Positions 40,611-49,326 of a stretch of DNA of 64,000 nt are shown piece by piece. Both the position numbers and the translations under genes were made by a program. This stretch comes from Sphingomonas sp. ERG5. GTDB taxonomy: Bacteria; Pseudomonadota; Alphaproteobacteria; Sphingomonadales; Sphingomonadaceae. How positions within the stretch are numbered: the first letter of the stretch is position 1; each line of letters opens with the position of its first letter. Where the stretch lies: NCBI RefSeq assembly GCF_000803065.1, contig NZ_JSXI01000059.1, positions 62,001-126,000 on the forward strand. Reading direction: 5' to 3'. A model generated the notes under the pieces. The model ran no database searches, was not told the origin of the DNA, and saw only the letters and a list, made by a program, of their open reading frames with translations.

Positions 40611-42566
40611 TCACTTCACCATCGCCGCGGTCTGATCGACCGGCACCACCGGCAGCCACACCCGGCTCGGTGTGGCGCCGCCGCGTTCGATCGTCACCGT
40701 CGCCTTGCGATAGTCCGATTTCCTGGCGAGGAAGATGTTCGGCACATAAGCTTGCGGGTTGCGGTCGTAGAGCGGGAACAGGCTCGATTGCACCTGTATC
40801 ATGATGCGGTGGCCGGGCTGGAACACATGGTTCACCGTCGGCAGCCGGAACTTGTATTGCTGTACCTTGCCCGCGGGGATTGCCGAGGGTTTCTCGAAGC
40901 TCTCGCGGTAGCGGCCACGGAAGATGTCGAGCGCGATCGGCAACTGGTATCCGCCCATCTTCTGATCCGTGGCGACTTCGTCCGGATAGACGTCGATCAC
41001 CTTGACCACGAAATCGCCATCAGTCCCGGTCGTTTTCGCGAAAATGTCGGCGATCGGCGCGCCCGAGACGCGTACCGCACTGGTCAGCACCGGAGTCTGG
41101 TACGTCATGACATCGGGCCGGCCATCGACGCCGCGTTGATCGCTGACCAGCCAATCGCCCCAGCGCCCATCGCCGAAATTCACCGGGCGCGGCAGATGCG
41201 GCACTGGCTTTGCCGGGTCGGAGACGTAGGAATCACCGCCCGCTGCCGACTTGTCGAAGCCGAGACCGCCATCATCCTGCAAATAGATTGGCGTCAGTGG
41301 CGCCGCACAACCCTGCTCGCAGGCCAAGGGCCAGGTCGTGAACCGGTCCCAATGGTTTTCACCGGTGTTGTAGATCGTTGCGGCGGGCAATGTGACTGGC
41401 GGGCCGTCCTTCAGATACTGGTTGAACAGCGGCAGCATCATGTCCTCGCGGAACTGCGCGGCAGTGTCGCCATCCCATTGAAACACGCCGAGCGAGCGAC
41501 CTTCGCGGTTGATCTGGCTATGTCGCCAGGGTCCCATGACGAGATGATTGTTGCCGATCTTGCCCTTGGCCTTCAGCGCCTCCCATGCGGTGATCGCGCC
41601 ATACATATCCTCCTGGTCCCACAGACCCTGTTCCCAGATGGTCGGTATGTTGGACGGATTGGCGGCCAGCATCTTGTCGAGCGCCTGGCCCTGCCAGAAT
41701 GCATCATAGGACGGGTGCGCGATCATGCGCTGCCAGAAAGGTAGCTGATCATAGCCCGATTTCTTCGCCCAGTCGCCGGCCGAACCCACGGTGCGGAAAT
41801 TGTCGTAATCGTCATAGCCGCCGGTCGGTGGCGCCTTGCCTTCGCCCTTGTAACCGGTCTGGCCACCAAGCCAGGCGATGTTGGCGAGGCGGAATGCGCC
41901 ATAATGCAGCCAGTCGTCGCCCATCCAGCCATCGATCATCGGGCTTTCCGGCGCCGCGACCTTCAGCGCGGGGTGCGGCGCGAGCAACGCCATGACCACG
42001 GTGAAGCCTTCATATGAGGATCCGATCATGCCGACCTTACCATTGGATTCGGGCAGATTGGTCTTGTTCACCAGCCAATCGATCGTGTCATATGCGTCGG
42101 TGACATGATCGACCTTGGTCTTGTTGAGCGGGCCGATCACCGGGCGCGTCACGACATAGTCACCCTCCGACCCGTATTTGCCGCGGACGTCCTGATAGAC
42201 GCGGATATAGCCCGCCTTGACGAAGCCCTCATCGGCCAGCGGCAGGGTCGAGAGCATGCTCGGGCTGTCGAGCCGTTTTGCCCGGCCCATGGCGTTATAG
42301 GGCGTGCGCGTGAGCACGATCGGGGCGTTGGTCGCCCCCTTGGGCACGACGATCACGGTGTAGAGCCTGGTCCCGTCGCGCATCGGGATCATCATCTCGC
42401 GCTTGTCGTAATCCGCGTTCGGCATCGGCGGCTTGAACTTTGCCGGGATATCGCCGCCCGGCGCCGTGGTGCGGGCCTCAGCGGCGCCCGGTTGCGCCGA
42501 ATCCTGGGCGATGGCGGGCGACAAAGCGAGCACGGATGCCGCAACGAGCAGAAGAGGCTTGATCAT
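40611..42566 (-). CDS. CocE/NonD family hydrolase (X-Pro dipeptidyl-peptidase type)
   Basis: The 651-residue secreted enzyme starts with a signal peptide (MIKPLLLVAASVLALSPAIA, cleavage near AIAQ). The alpha/beta-hydrolase domain has GKVGMIGSSYEGFTVVMALL with the G-x-S-Y-x-G nucleophile elbow, DVRGKYGSEGDY for the oxyanion hole region, and a C-terminal jelly-roll domain (from about residue 430) as in cocaine esterase and glutaryl-7-ACA acylases. Likely substrates are amides, esters or proline peptides in the periplasm. The start at 42566 places the signal peptide at the N-terminus; the frame to 42629 adds unconserved residues. Confidence 0.88.
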   Translation of the reverse strand: MIKPLLLVAASVLALSPAIAQDSAQPGAAEARTTAPGGDIPAKFKPPMPNADYDKREMMIPMRDGTRLYTVIVVPKGATNAPIVLTRTPYNAMGRAKRLDSPSMLSTLPLADEGFVKAGYIRVYQDVRGKYGSEGDYVVTRPVIGPLNKTKVDHVTDAYDTIDWLVNKTNLPESNGKVGMIGSSYEGFTVVMALLAPHPALKVAAPESPMIDGWMGDDWLHYGAFRLANIAWLGGQTGYKGEGKAPPTGGYDDYDNFRTVGSAGDWAKKSGYDQLPFWQRMIAHPSYDAFWQGQALDKMLAANPSNIPTIWEQGLWDQEDMYGAITAWEALKAKGKIGNNHLVMGPWRHSQINREGRSLGVFQWDGDTAAQFREDMMLPLFNQYLKDGPPVTLPAATIYNTGENHWDRFTTWPLACEQGCAAPLTPIYLQDDGGLGFDKSAAGGDSYVSDPAKPVPHLPRPVNFGDGRWGDWLVSDQRGVDGRPDVMTYQTPVLTSAVRVSGAPIADIFAKTTGTDGDFVVKVIDVYPDEVATDQKMGGYQLPIALDIFRGRYRESFEKPSAIPAGKVQQYKFRLPTVNHVFQPGHRIMIQVQSSLFPLYDRNPQAYVPNIFLARKSDYRKATVTIERGGATPSRVWLPVVPVDQTAAMVK

Positions 42567-42664
42567 GGCAGGGGTCCCTGGGGAAGTCGTTGATGACACA
42601 ATGGTGCCGTCGCGCGATGGCGAATGCAACGTGTGATATTATTACCTTCCCCAAGGCGAAAACG

Positions 42665-44470
42665 TCATGCCGCCGTTTTCTTCCCCGCGTTCTTCGCATT
42701 CACCACCCGGTCGCGTCCATCCTGCTTGGCGCTGAGCAAGGCCGCATCGGCCGCCTGGAGCAAGCTTGCGGTCGCCTCCAGTGCGGGAAACGCCGCCACG
42801 CCGAACGACGCGCTGATCGGATCGAGCGTGCGGCCGCGATGCGCCAGCGTCACTTCACGGATCGCGATGCGGATTTCTTCGGCCAGCGCGATCGCCTGGG
42901 CGGCGTCGGTGCCGGGCAGCAGCAAGGTGAATTCCTCGCCGCCGAAGCGATAGGTCAATGCGCCGGCCGGGCTGTGCCGCGTGATGATCTGCGCGACATG
43001 CTTGAGCACCGCGTCGCCCGCGTCATGGCCGAAATTGTCGTTGAAGCGCTTGAAGTGATCGACGTCCATCATCACGCAGGCAAGTGCGCCGCCGGACAGG
43101 CGGGCGCGCTCTTCTTCGCGGTGCAGCGTCGCGTCGAGATGGCGGCGATTGTACAATCCGGTCAGCGGATCGCGGATCGCCAGCGCGCGCAAGGTCAGGC
43201 GCAGGCGGATATTGGCCAGCGCCAGCCCGATATTCTCCGCCATCAGGTCGAGATAGTGACGCGATGCGCCGCGATCGCGCTGCGGGTCGTCGGACTGTTC
43301 CTCGAGATAGAGCAGGCCGACGATATCGCCCTGCGCCATCAACGGCACGCAGACGCTCTCGGCGCCGCCGCTGCGCTGATAATGCTGACACGCGATGTCG
43401 AGTCCGGAACCGCTGCTGATATGGGCATGGCCGCGTCGCAGACCCCAGCATTCCGACGGGGCGAAGCTGCCGCCGGTCAGCGCAGGGTTCTGCCAGTCGC
43501 TCGCCGCGATCAGCAGGCCGCGCGTTTCGTCGTGCACGAACAGCGAACCGGCGAGTTGCGGAAAGATCTGCGGCGCGAAACAGGCAACCACTTCACCCAG
43601 TTCCTCGGGGGTCTCGCAACCCTGCATGCGGTGCAACATGCGAGACAAATTGTCCTTCGCGGTCTGGTCGCGCTGGCGCTCGGCCTCGAACTGCTCGCGC
43701 TCCATGCCGTTCTGGCGGAACTGGCGGATGGCTTGCGTCATCTCGCCGATCTCGTCCGAATGGCGATGGTCGGGCAGATCGGCGGCAAAATCCTGCTCGG
43801 CCAGTCGCGAAACCACCCCGCTCATCTGGATCAGCGGCTTGGTGATGCGCCGGCTGATCACGAAATACAGCACGCTGAGAAACAGCGCGGCGGTCGCGGC
43901 GAGCATGATCTTGGCGATCAGTTGCAGGCGGTCAGATTGCGTCGTCGCTTCCACCACTGCCGCATGGGTGCGTTCATCGAGCAGCATTTCGAATTGCGCG
44001 AGCGGTCGGTCGAGCCCGTCCAGCGCCTCGTGATAAGGTACACCGAACACGATCGCCCGCGCGCCGGCCCAGTCGCCGCTGCGTCCCGCCTCCAGCGCCT
44101 GAGCGTCAAACGCGAGCAGCGCCCGGCCGGCCGTATCGGCTTCCTTCAATAATGTGCGTTCGCTAGGGCCGAGGCCGAGTTTTTCGAGCTTCTCGATCGC
44201 GCCCTCGCGCGTGCGCGTTTCACGAAGTTCGCGCGTGTAGGCGAGGGCATGGCGCTCATCCTGCGTGGCGACGAAACGCTGCATCGCCCCGCTCAGCCGA
44301 TCGGCGGCGAGATCCAGGTCATCGACGAGGCGGTCATAGGTCAGTTCGGCAGAGATCGCCCCGCGCTCCCGCGTCATCGCTTGCGACGCCAGCAGGAATG
44401 CCCCGCCGGACGCAAGCGTGAAGCAGACGGTCGCGCCGTACGCCCAGTTGGTGATCGTAGAGATGCGCAT
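42665..44470 (-). CDS. Membrane diguanylate cyclase with HAMP and GAF domains
   Basis: The 601-residue protein has a membrane segment at residues 10-30, a helical periplasmic sensor region, a second segment near 190-208 (MLAATAALFLSVLYFVI), a HAMP domain (SRRITKPLIQMSGVVSRLAE), a GAF-like domain (about 270-425), and a C-terminal GGDEF domain with RDPLTGLYNRRHLD and YRFGGEEFTLLLPG. The GGEEF site is intact, so cyclic-di-GMP synthesis is expected. I see no RxxD inhibitory site just before it. It is a partner candidate for the EAL protein at 36512-38188. Confidence 0.9.
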   Translation of the reverse strand: MRISTITNWAYGATVCFTLASGGAFLLASQAMTRERGAISAELTYDRLVDDLDLAADRLSGAMQRFVATQDERHALAYTRELRETRTREGAIEKLEKLGLGPSERTLLKEADTAGRALLAFDAQALEAGRSGDWAGARAIVFGVPYHEALDGLDRPLAQFEMLLDERTHAAVVEATTQSDRLQLIAKIMLAATAALFLSVLYFVISRRITKPLIQMSGVVSRLAEQDFAADLPDHRHSDEIGEMTQAIRQFRQNGMEREQFEAERQRDQTAKDNLSRMLHRMQGCETPEELGEVVACFAPQIFPQLAGSLFVHDETRGLLIAASDWQNPALTGGSFAPSECWGLRRGHAHISSGSGLDIACQHYQRSGGAESVCVPLMAQGDIVGLLYLEEQSDDPQRDRGASRHYLDLMAENIGLALANIRLRLTLRALAIRDPLTGLYNRRHLDATLHREEERARLSGGALACVMMDVDHFKRFNDNFGHDAGDAVLKHVAQIITRHSPAGALTYRFGGEEFTLLLPGTDAAQAIALAEEIRIAIREVTLAHRGRTLDPISASFGVAAFPALEATASLLQAADAALLSAKQDGRDRVVNAKNAGKKTAA

Positions 44471-44533
44471 GGCGCTGCAGTATCATCGGCGGTATTGCGC
44501 TTTGGTAAAGGTCCCCGGCGGCACGCCGACAAG

Positions 44534-45787
44534 CTAGCCCAGCGGCACCGACGTCAAATCCGGCAGTCCGACGCCCGAACCTTTCGCGAGGGACGTCCGC
44601 TGCGTCGCCAGCACGTCGCGATAAAGCGCCACATTGGCGGCGGCGAAGCTCGACCAGGACAGGGTGGCGGCGCGCGCCAGGCCATGCTGACGCAGCGATT
44701 CGGCGAGGGCCGGATCGTCCGCGATGCGTCGCAGTGCCCGGCCGATGTCGGCGCTGTCATATGGATCGATCAGCAAGGCGGCATCGGCGGCGACTTCGGG
44801 CATTGCCGACAGGTTACTGGTCACGACCGGGCATCCGCACGCCGCAGCCTCGGCAATGGGGTTGCCGAAGCCTTCGTAGAAGGAGGGATGGCAGAGCGCG
44901 AGTGCGCCATTGTACAGCGCGATGAGTTGTTCCCGATCGACATGCGGCATGAACAACACGCGGTCCGCCACACCGAGCGCCGCCGCGCGAGGTGCCAGAG
45001 TCGACGCGCCATCGCCCTGGCGCTGCACCATCACCATCACGACTCCGGGATCGTCGCCGAATGCCGCCGCAAAGGCTTTGATTGCCCCGACATGGTTCTT
45101 GTACGGCGCGAATTGCCCGACCGTCAGGATGTAGCGCCGTCCGTTGAGCCCTACGACAGGAGATGAGGGTTGAGGATCCGGCAGGCGCCGGAAATCGGCC
45201 GCGACGCCGGATCGCGTGACGACCGTGCGCGCTGCCGCGGCCGGATCGATCGTGGCGATCTCGCGGCGCGTCGCATCGCTCACCGTTGCGATCCGCGCCG
45301 ATCGCCGCAGCGCACGGCGGATCCCGTGGCGGTAGAACGCGCCGTCGATGTGACCACGCCAGCCCGGCCGCGCGGCCCAATCGGGATGCTTCAGCCACAT
45401 CACGTCATGCACCGTGGTGATGCAGGGCATCCGTAGCCCGAACGGCTGGATGTTGGATGGGCCATGGAACAGATCGACCGCGCTCAGATCGGTCAGCTGC
45501 GACATCAGCCACATCGTCGCGGGACCATTGGTCGCGAAACCGATCGTGCGCTCGATCACATTGGGCGAGTCCGACAGCGGCGCAGGCGCCTCGGGATGCT
45601 TCAGCAACAGGAAGCGCAACTCAGGTGCCAGCCCGGGGACATGATCGACCAGCGCCTGCACCACTTCGCCAATCCCGCTCGGCCGATTGCGGATATAGCG
45701 GCAATCGATGCACACCAGCGGCGGCGGAGAAGGCCCGGTGCCGGCGATGTCGCCGCGTGACGACGCTGAGCTGAACCGTTCGGACAT
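44534..45787 (-). CDS. Glycosyltransferase family 4 protein
   Basis: The 417-residue GT-B enzyme has an N-terminal domain with DCRYIRNRPSGIGEVVQALV and a C-terminal donor domain with ILTVGQFAPYKNHVGAIKAF and HPSFYEGFGNPIAEAAACGC, which has the E-x7-E spacing. It resembles mannosyl- or rhamnosyl-type GT4 enzymes but the donor is unknown. It stands alone, outside the main polysaccharide locus, between a diguanylate cyclase and a GST gene. The ATG at 45787 was chosen over the adjacent TTG at 45790. Confidence 0.86.
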   Translation of the reverse strand: MSERFSSASSRGDIAGTGPSPPPLVCIDCRYIRNRPSGIGEVVQALVDHVPGLAPELRFLLLKHPEAPAPLSDSPNVIERTIGFATNGPATMWLMSQLTDLSAVDLFHGPSNIQPFGLRMPCITTVHDVMWLKHPDWAARPGWRGHIDGAFYRHGIRRALRRSARIATVSDATRREIATIDPAAAARTVVTRSGVAADFRRLPDPQPSSPVVGLNGRRYILTVGQFAPYKNHVGAIKAFAAAFGDDPGVVMVMVQRQGDGASTLAPRAAALGVADRVLFMPHVDREQLIALYNGALALCHPSFYEGFGNPIAEAAACGCPVVTSNLSAMPEVAADAALLIDPYDSADIGRALRRIADDPALAESLRQHGLARAATLSWSSFAAANVALYRDVLATQRTSLAKGSGVGLPDLTSVPLG

Positions 45788-45841
45788 CAAGGGTGGGCTG
45801 TCTGCCTTGGCCGGTGGATATGAAATCTCGCGCTGCCGGGG

Positions 45842-46510
45842 TCACGCGTTGGTGGGCACCTCGAACTTCTCGATCACCCATTCTTCTTCCTGTGCGCCGG
45901 CGATCCAGTCCTGCATGAAGGGGTGCTGGACCACCGCATCCATATAACCGGTGGCAAAGCGTGCGATGGGCAGGCTGTAGGTGACGATACGCGTGACGAC
46001 CGGCGCGAACATGATGTCGGCCGCGCCGAACTGTCCGAACAGGAATTCACCATCGCCGCCGAAGCGCGCACGGGCCTGTGCCCAGAGCTCCATGATCCGG
46101 CCGAGATCGGCCAGCACATCGTCGTCAGGGCGTTTGGGCGGGAAGACCTGGCGGACATTCATGCTGTGCTTGCGGCGCAGCGCGGTGAAGCTCGAATGCA
46201 TTTCCGCCGACATCGACCGTGCCATCGCGCGCGCGCCGTCATCCTCGGGCCAGAATTTGGCGCGCTCGGTCTTTTCGGCGAGATATTCGATGATCGCCAA
46301 GCTGTCCCACACCACCGCATCGCCGTCCCACAGGATCGGCACCTTGCCCGATGACGGCGCGAATTCGTCACCCTCACGGCGCTTGTCCCATTGCTCGTCG
46401 TAAAGGGGCACCACCACCTCCTCGAACGGCAGTCCGGACTGCTTGCACGCGAGCCAGCCGCGCAGCGACCAGGAGGAATAGGCTTTGTTGCCGATGATGA
46501 GCTTGAGCAT
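45842..46510 (-). CDS. Glutathione S-transferase family protein
   Basis: The 222-residue protein has a thioredoxin-like N-terminal domain (MLKLIIGNKAYSSWSLRGWL) with a serine pair at the catalytic site, the cis-proline segment GKVPILWDG, DSLAIIEYLAE for glutathione gamma-glutamyl contact, and an alpha-helical C-terminal domain (FGAADIMFAPVVTRI). It probably conjugates or reduces with glutathione. The start at 46510 matches the family N-terminus. The longer frame to 46606 lies in the leader of the divergent gene. Confidence 0.87.
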   Translation of the reverse strand: MLKLIIGNKAYSSWSLRGWLACKQSGLPFEEVVVPLYDEQWDKRREGDEFAPSSGKVPILWDGDAVVWDSLAIIEYLAEKTERAKFWPEDDGARAMARSMSAEMHSSFTALRRKHSMNVRQVFPPKRPDDDVLADLGRIMELWAQARARFGGDGEFLFGQFGAADIMFAPVVTRIVTYSLPIARFATGYMDAVVQHPFMQDWIAGAQEEEWVIEKFEVPTNA

Positions 46511-46612
46511 GGGGCAGGGGGATAGACGGGCGGAGCGTGGGCGGCAACCATGCGCCTTCGCCGTCGCTCGGGAGAACATTCTTGCGATCGTCCATCGCGA
46601 TGTCATGCTCGC

Positions 46613-47260
46613 ATGATGATCCGAATCGTCGCGGCCCTGCTGGCTCTAACGCTCATCACATGGCCGATCGCGGTATCCGCGAAGCGAGTGCCGCCGAAGG
46701 ACGAATGCGCGCGTGATCCGGGGCTCGCCGCAACGCTCAGGCAGCTTCATGCGGCGCACGACAAGCGTGATGCCCGGCTTTTGCTGGATCTGATCAATGA
46801 TGATGTGTTGTTCAGTTTCGGGGACGGTGCCGGAAAAGCCGATTTCATTCGGGCCTGGAAACTCGATCGCAATCCGCAACGGTCGGCGATCTGGGCGGAG
46901 CTTGGCAAGGTCCTTGCGCTGGGCTGCGCTCTGGACAGGGACAAGGCGTCGATCCCCCATTTTTACGCGCGCGCGGGCGCCGGTCGTGACGGCTTCGCGA
47001 CCTGGATACCAATTGTCCCCAACGTCAATCTGCGCCGCATGCCCAGACCCAATGCCCCGGTGGTGAAAATGCTTCGCTGGGACATTCTCAGCAGCGTTGG
47101 CCATCCCTCCGAGGTTGGCAGATGGGCGAAGGTGGAGACCGATGAACGGCAAGCCGGTTATGTCCGGACCGACCTGCTGCAAAATCTCGCCGGCTATCGC
47201 ATCCTGCTGTCCAAAAGCCGGGGACGATGGCGCATCAACACCTTCGTCACCGGCGATTGA
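46613..47260 (+). CDS. Secreted SH3-like domain protein of unknown function
   Basis: The 215-residue protein has a signal peptide (MIRIVAALLALTLITWPIAV, cleavage near SAKR). The next part (HDKRDARLLLDLINDDVLFS) looks like a helical substrate or NTF2-like region, and an SH3-like segment follows with VNLRRMPRPNAPVVKMLRWD and WAKVETDERQAGYVRTDLLQ. Bacterial SH3 domains often bind peptidoglycan. The start may be either ATG at 46613 or 46616. It is divergent from the GST gene and ends 8 bp from the convergent dehydrogenase gene. Confidence 0.75.
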   Translation: MMIRIVAALLALTLITWPIAVSAKRVPPKDECARDPGLAATLRQLHAAHDKRDARLLLDLINDDVLFSFGDGAGKADFIRAWKLDRNPQRSAIWAELGKVLALGCALDRDKASIPHFYARAGAGRDGFATWIPIVPNVNLRRMPRPNAPVVKMLRWDILSSVGHPSEVGRWAKVETDERQAGYVRTDLLQNLAGYRILLSKSRGRWRINTFVTGD

Positions 47261-47267
47261 ATCTCGC

Positions 47268-48398
47268 TCAGAGTCCCTTGCTTGGGTTGATCAGGAACTT
47301 CTCGCCCGTCGCCTTTTTCGCATAAGCGGCGATGACATCGGGTTGCAGCGCTTCGGCCAGCGAGATTTCCGAGGTGTAGTGGCTGGCGAAGGTCGTTGTC
47401 AGTTCGGCGGCGACACGCGCGCGCATGCGCTGGCTGACCTCGGGGCCGGCCTTCATCAGGAAATAGGTCAGCAGGAAGCCGCCAATGCCCCAGGCCATGC
47501 CGGTGTTGCGGCCGATCTCGGTCGGGCGCAGGTCGAGCACGCCATAGATATAGACCTGTTTGTGCGTGGTCGAACCGTAGCGGCTGTAATCGGTCATTTT
47601 CCGCGTCGCGGCGACTTCCATCGCAGCGATGATCTGGCCTGCCAGGGGGCCGCCGCCGACCGCGTCGAAGGCGAGCGTTGCACCGGTTTCCATCAGCGCG
47701 TCGATCAGCTTGGCGCGGAAATCGGGCGCGGTGCTGTCGACGACATATTTGGCGCCGAGATCGGTCAGAATCTTCGCCTGGGCTTCGCTGCGCACGATGT
47801 TCACCAGCGGTACGCCGTCGGCGATGCAGATGCGGTTGAGCATCTGGCCGAGGTTCGATGCGGCGGCGGTGTGAACCAGCGCAGTGTGGCCCTCCATGCG
47901 CATCGTCTCGACCATGGCGAGGGCGGTCAGCGGGTTGACGAAGCATGATGCGCCCTCAGTCGGCGTCGTGCCTTCGGGCAGAACGAGCGCATCGCTCGCC
48001 CGTGCCACGCGATATTGCGAATACATCGACCCACCGAGCAGCGCGACGGTGCGGCCGATCAGGTGCTTCGCGTCGTCACCCGCCTCGACCACCACACCGG
48101 CGCCTTCATTGCCGACAGCCATCGCTTCGCCCAGCCGTGCTTGCAGCGAGGGCAGGATGGCCGGAGCGACCGAGGCCGTCACGGTCGGACGGTCAGCGCT
48201 TCCGCCGGCCTTGATCGTCGACAGGTCCGCCGGGCCAAGCAGCAGGCCGAGGTCGGACGGGTTGAGCGGCGATGCCTCGATCCGCACCACGACCTGGTCG
48301 GCACGTGGGGCAGGAATCGCCACATCGTCGAGCGACAGGCGAAGTTCGCCTTCGGGGGTGATCAGCGAGCTCAGTTGCAGGCCGGTGGTGATGGTCAT
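47268..48398 (-). CDS. Zinc-binding alcohol dehydrogenase-like MDR protein
   Basis: The 376-residue medium-chain dehydrogenase/reductase has an N-terminal GroES-like domain with VVRIEASPLNPSDLGLLLG, a GNEGAGVVVEAGDD segment, and a Rossmann domain with HTAAASNLGQMLNRICIADG. It lacks an obvious catalytic zinc cysteine, so it is closer to quinone or enoyl reductases of the MDR family. The ATG at 48398 begins the conserved fold; the frame further up to 48776 overlaps other signals and is not conserved in character. Substrate is unknown. Confidence 0.83.
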   Translation of the reverse strand: MTITTGLQLSSLITPEGELRLSLDDVAIPAPRADQVVVRIEASPLNPSDLGLLLGPADLSTIKAGGSADRPTVTASVAPAILPSLQARLGEAMAVGNEGAGVVVEAGDDAKHLIGRTVALLGGSMYSQYRVARASDALVLPEGTTPTEGASCFVNPLTALAMVETMRMEGHTALVHTAAASNLGQMLNRICIADGVPLVNIVRSEAQAKILTDLGAKYVVDSTAPDFRAKLIDALMETGATLAFDAVGGGPLAGQIIAAMEVAATRKMTDYSRYGSTTHKQVYIYGVLDLRPTEIGRNTGMAWGIGGFLLTYFLMKAGPEVSQRMRARVAAELTTTFASHYTSEISLAEALQPDVIAAYAKKATGEKFLINPSKGL

Positions 48399-48639
48399 CG
48401 CGTCTCTCCCAGATTTATGGGTAGCGATATGCAACGGATGTTGCCGGAGCGCGAGAGGGAATCGGCGGATTGAAGGGATGGGTGAGGCGACAAGAAATAC
48501 GTGCTTCCGCGGCGCAGGGCGGGGCGCAGTTGGAATGATAGAGGTAACGGGCCGCAGCAGCAGTTTCCGGCGGTCTTCCAACTGGCCCCCGGTCTGCGCC
48601 GGGGAAGTGTCGCGGGTTGGGCTGCGAGCCGCCTGAGTC

Positions 48640-49326
48640 TCAGCCGATCGCCTCGAGCACCGCCGCGCGCAACTCGGGAATCCCCAACCCCGTCTCGCTC
48701 GACGTTTCCAGCACGTCGGGATGTGCCGCCGGGCGCTTGCGCGCTTCCTCGGCGGTACGGGCGGCAACCTCGGCAAGTTCGGTCGGCTTGATCTTGTCGG
48801 CCTTGGTCAGCACCAGGCGATAGCTCACCGCTGCCTTGTCGAGCATTTCCATGATCTCGCGGTCGACATCCTTGATGCCGTGGCGCGCGTCGATCAGGAC
48901 CAGCGCACGCTTCAGCTCCTGGCGTCCACGCAGGAAGTCGTTGACCAGGAAGCGCCACTTCTTGACCATGTCCTTCGGCGCCTTGGCAAAGCCATAGCCG
49001 GGCATGTCGACGAGACGGAAAGCGAGCGGCTCGCCGACATCGAAGAAGTTCAACTCCTGCGTACGCCCTGGCGTGTTCGACGTGCGGGCAAGCGAATTGC
49101 GCCCGGTCAGCGCGTTAAGCAGCGACGATTTGCCGACATTGGAGCGGCCCGCAAAGGCAACTTCGGGCACGCTCGCGTCGGGAATGAACGCGAGCGTCGG
49201 GGCCGATTTCAGGAACGCGACCGGTCCGGCAAAAGTCTTCCGCGCCAGCTCGATCAACTCGGGGGTGAAGCCGAGCGGATCGGGACCGGCAGAGTCGGCG
49301 CCGGGGGAATCGGGGGCCTCGGTCAT
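48640..49326 (-). CDS. engB: Ribosome biogenesis GTPase YsxC/EngB
   Basis: The 228-residue GTPase has G1 AFAGRSNVGKSSLLNALTG, G2-type TPGRTQELNFF, G3 LVDMPGYGFAKAPKD, and G4 LTKADKIKP. These motifs and the length agree with EngB, needed for 50S assembly. The start ATG at 49326 overlaps the yidC stop by 4 bp (ATGA). The longer frame to 50019 is antisense-like sequence within yidC and is not used. It completes the rpmH-rnpA-yidD-yidC-engB chain. Confidence 0.93.
   Translation of the reverse strand: MTEAPDSPGADSAGPDPLGFTPELIELARKTFAGPVAFLKSAPTLAFIPDASVPEVAFAGRSNVGKSSLLNALTGRNSLARTSNTPGRTQELNFFDVGEPLAFRLVDMPGYGFAKAPKDMVKKWRFLVNDFLRGRQELKRALVLIDARHGIKDVDREIMEMLDKAAVSYRLVLTKADKIKPTELAEVAARTAEEARKRPAAHPDVLETSSETGLGIPELRAAVLEAIG

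Noticed and set aside
48399..48776. N-terminal extension of the MDR dehydrogenase frame
   Set aside because: The added residues are arginine- and proline-rich and unlike the family; the ATG at 48398 begins the conserved GroES-like domain.
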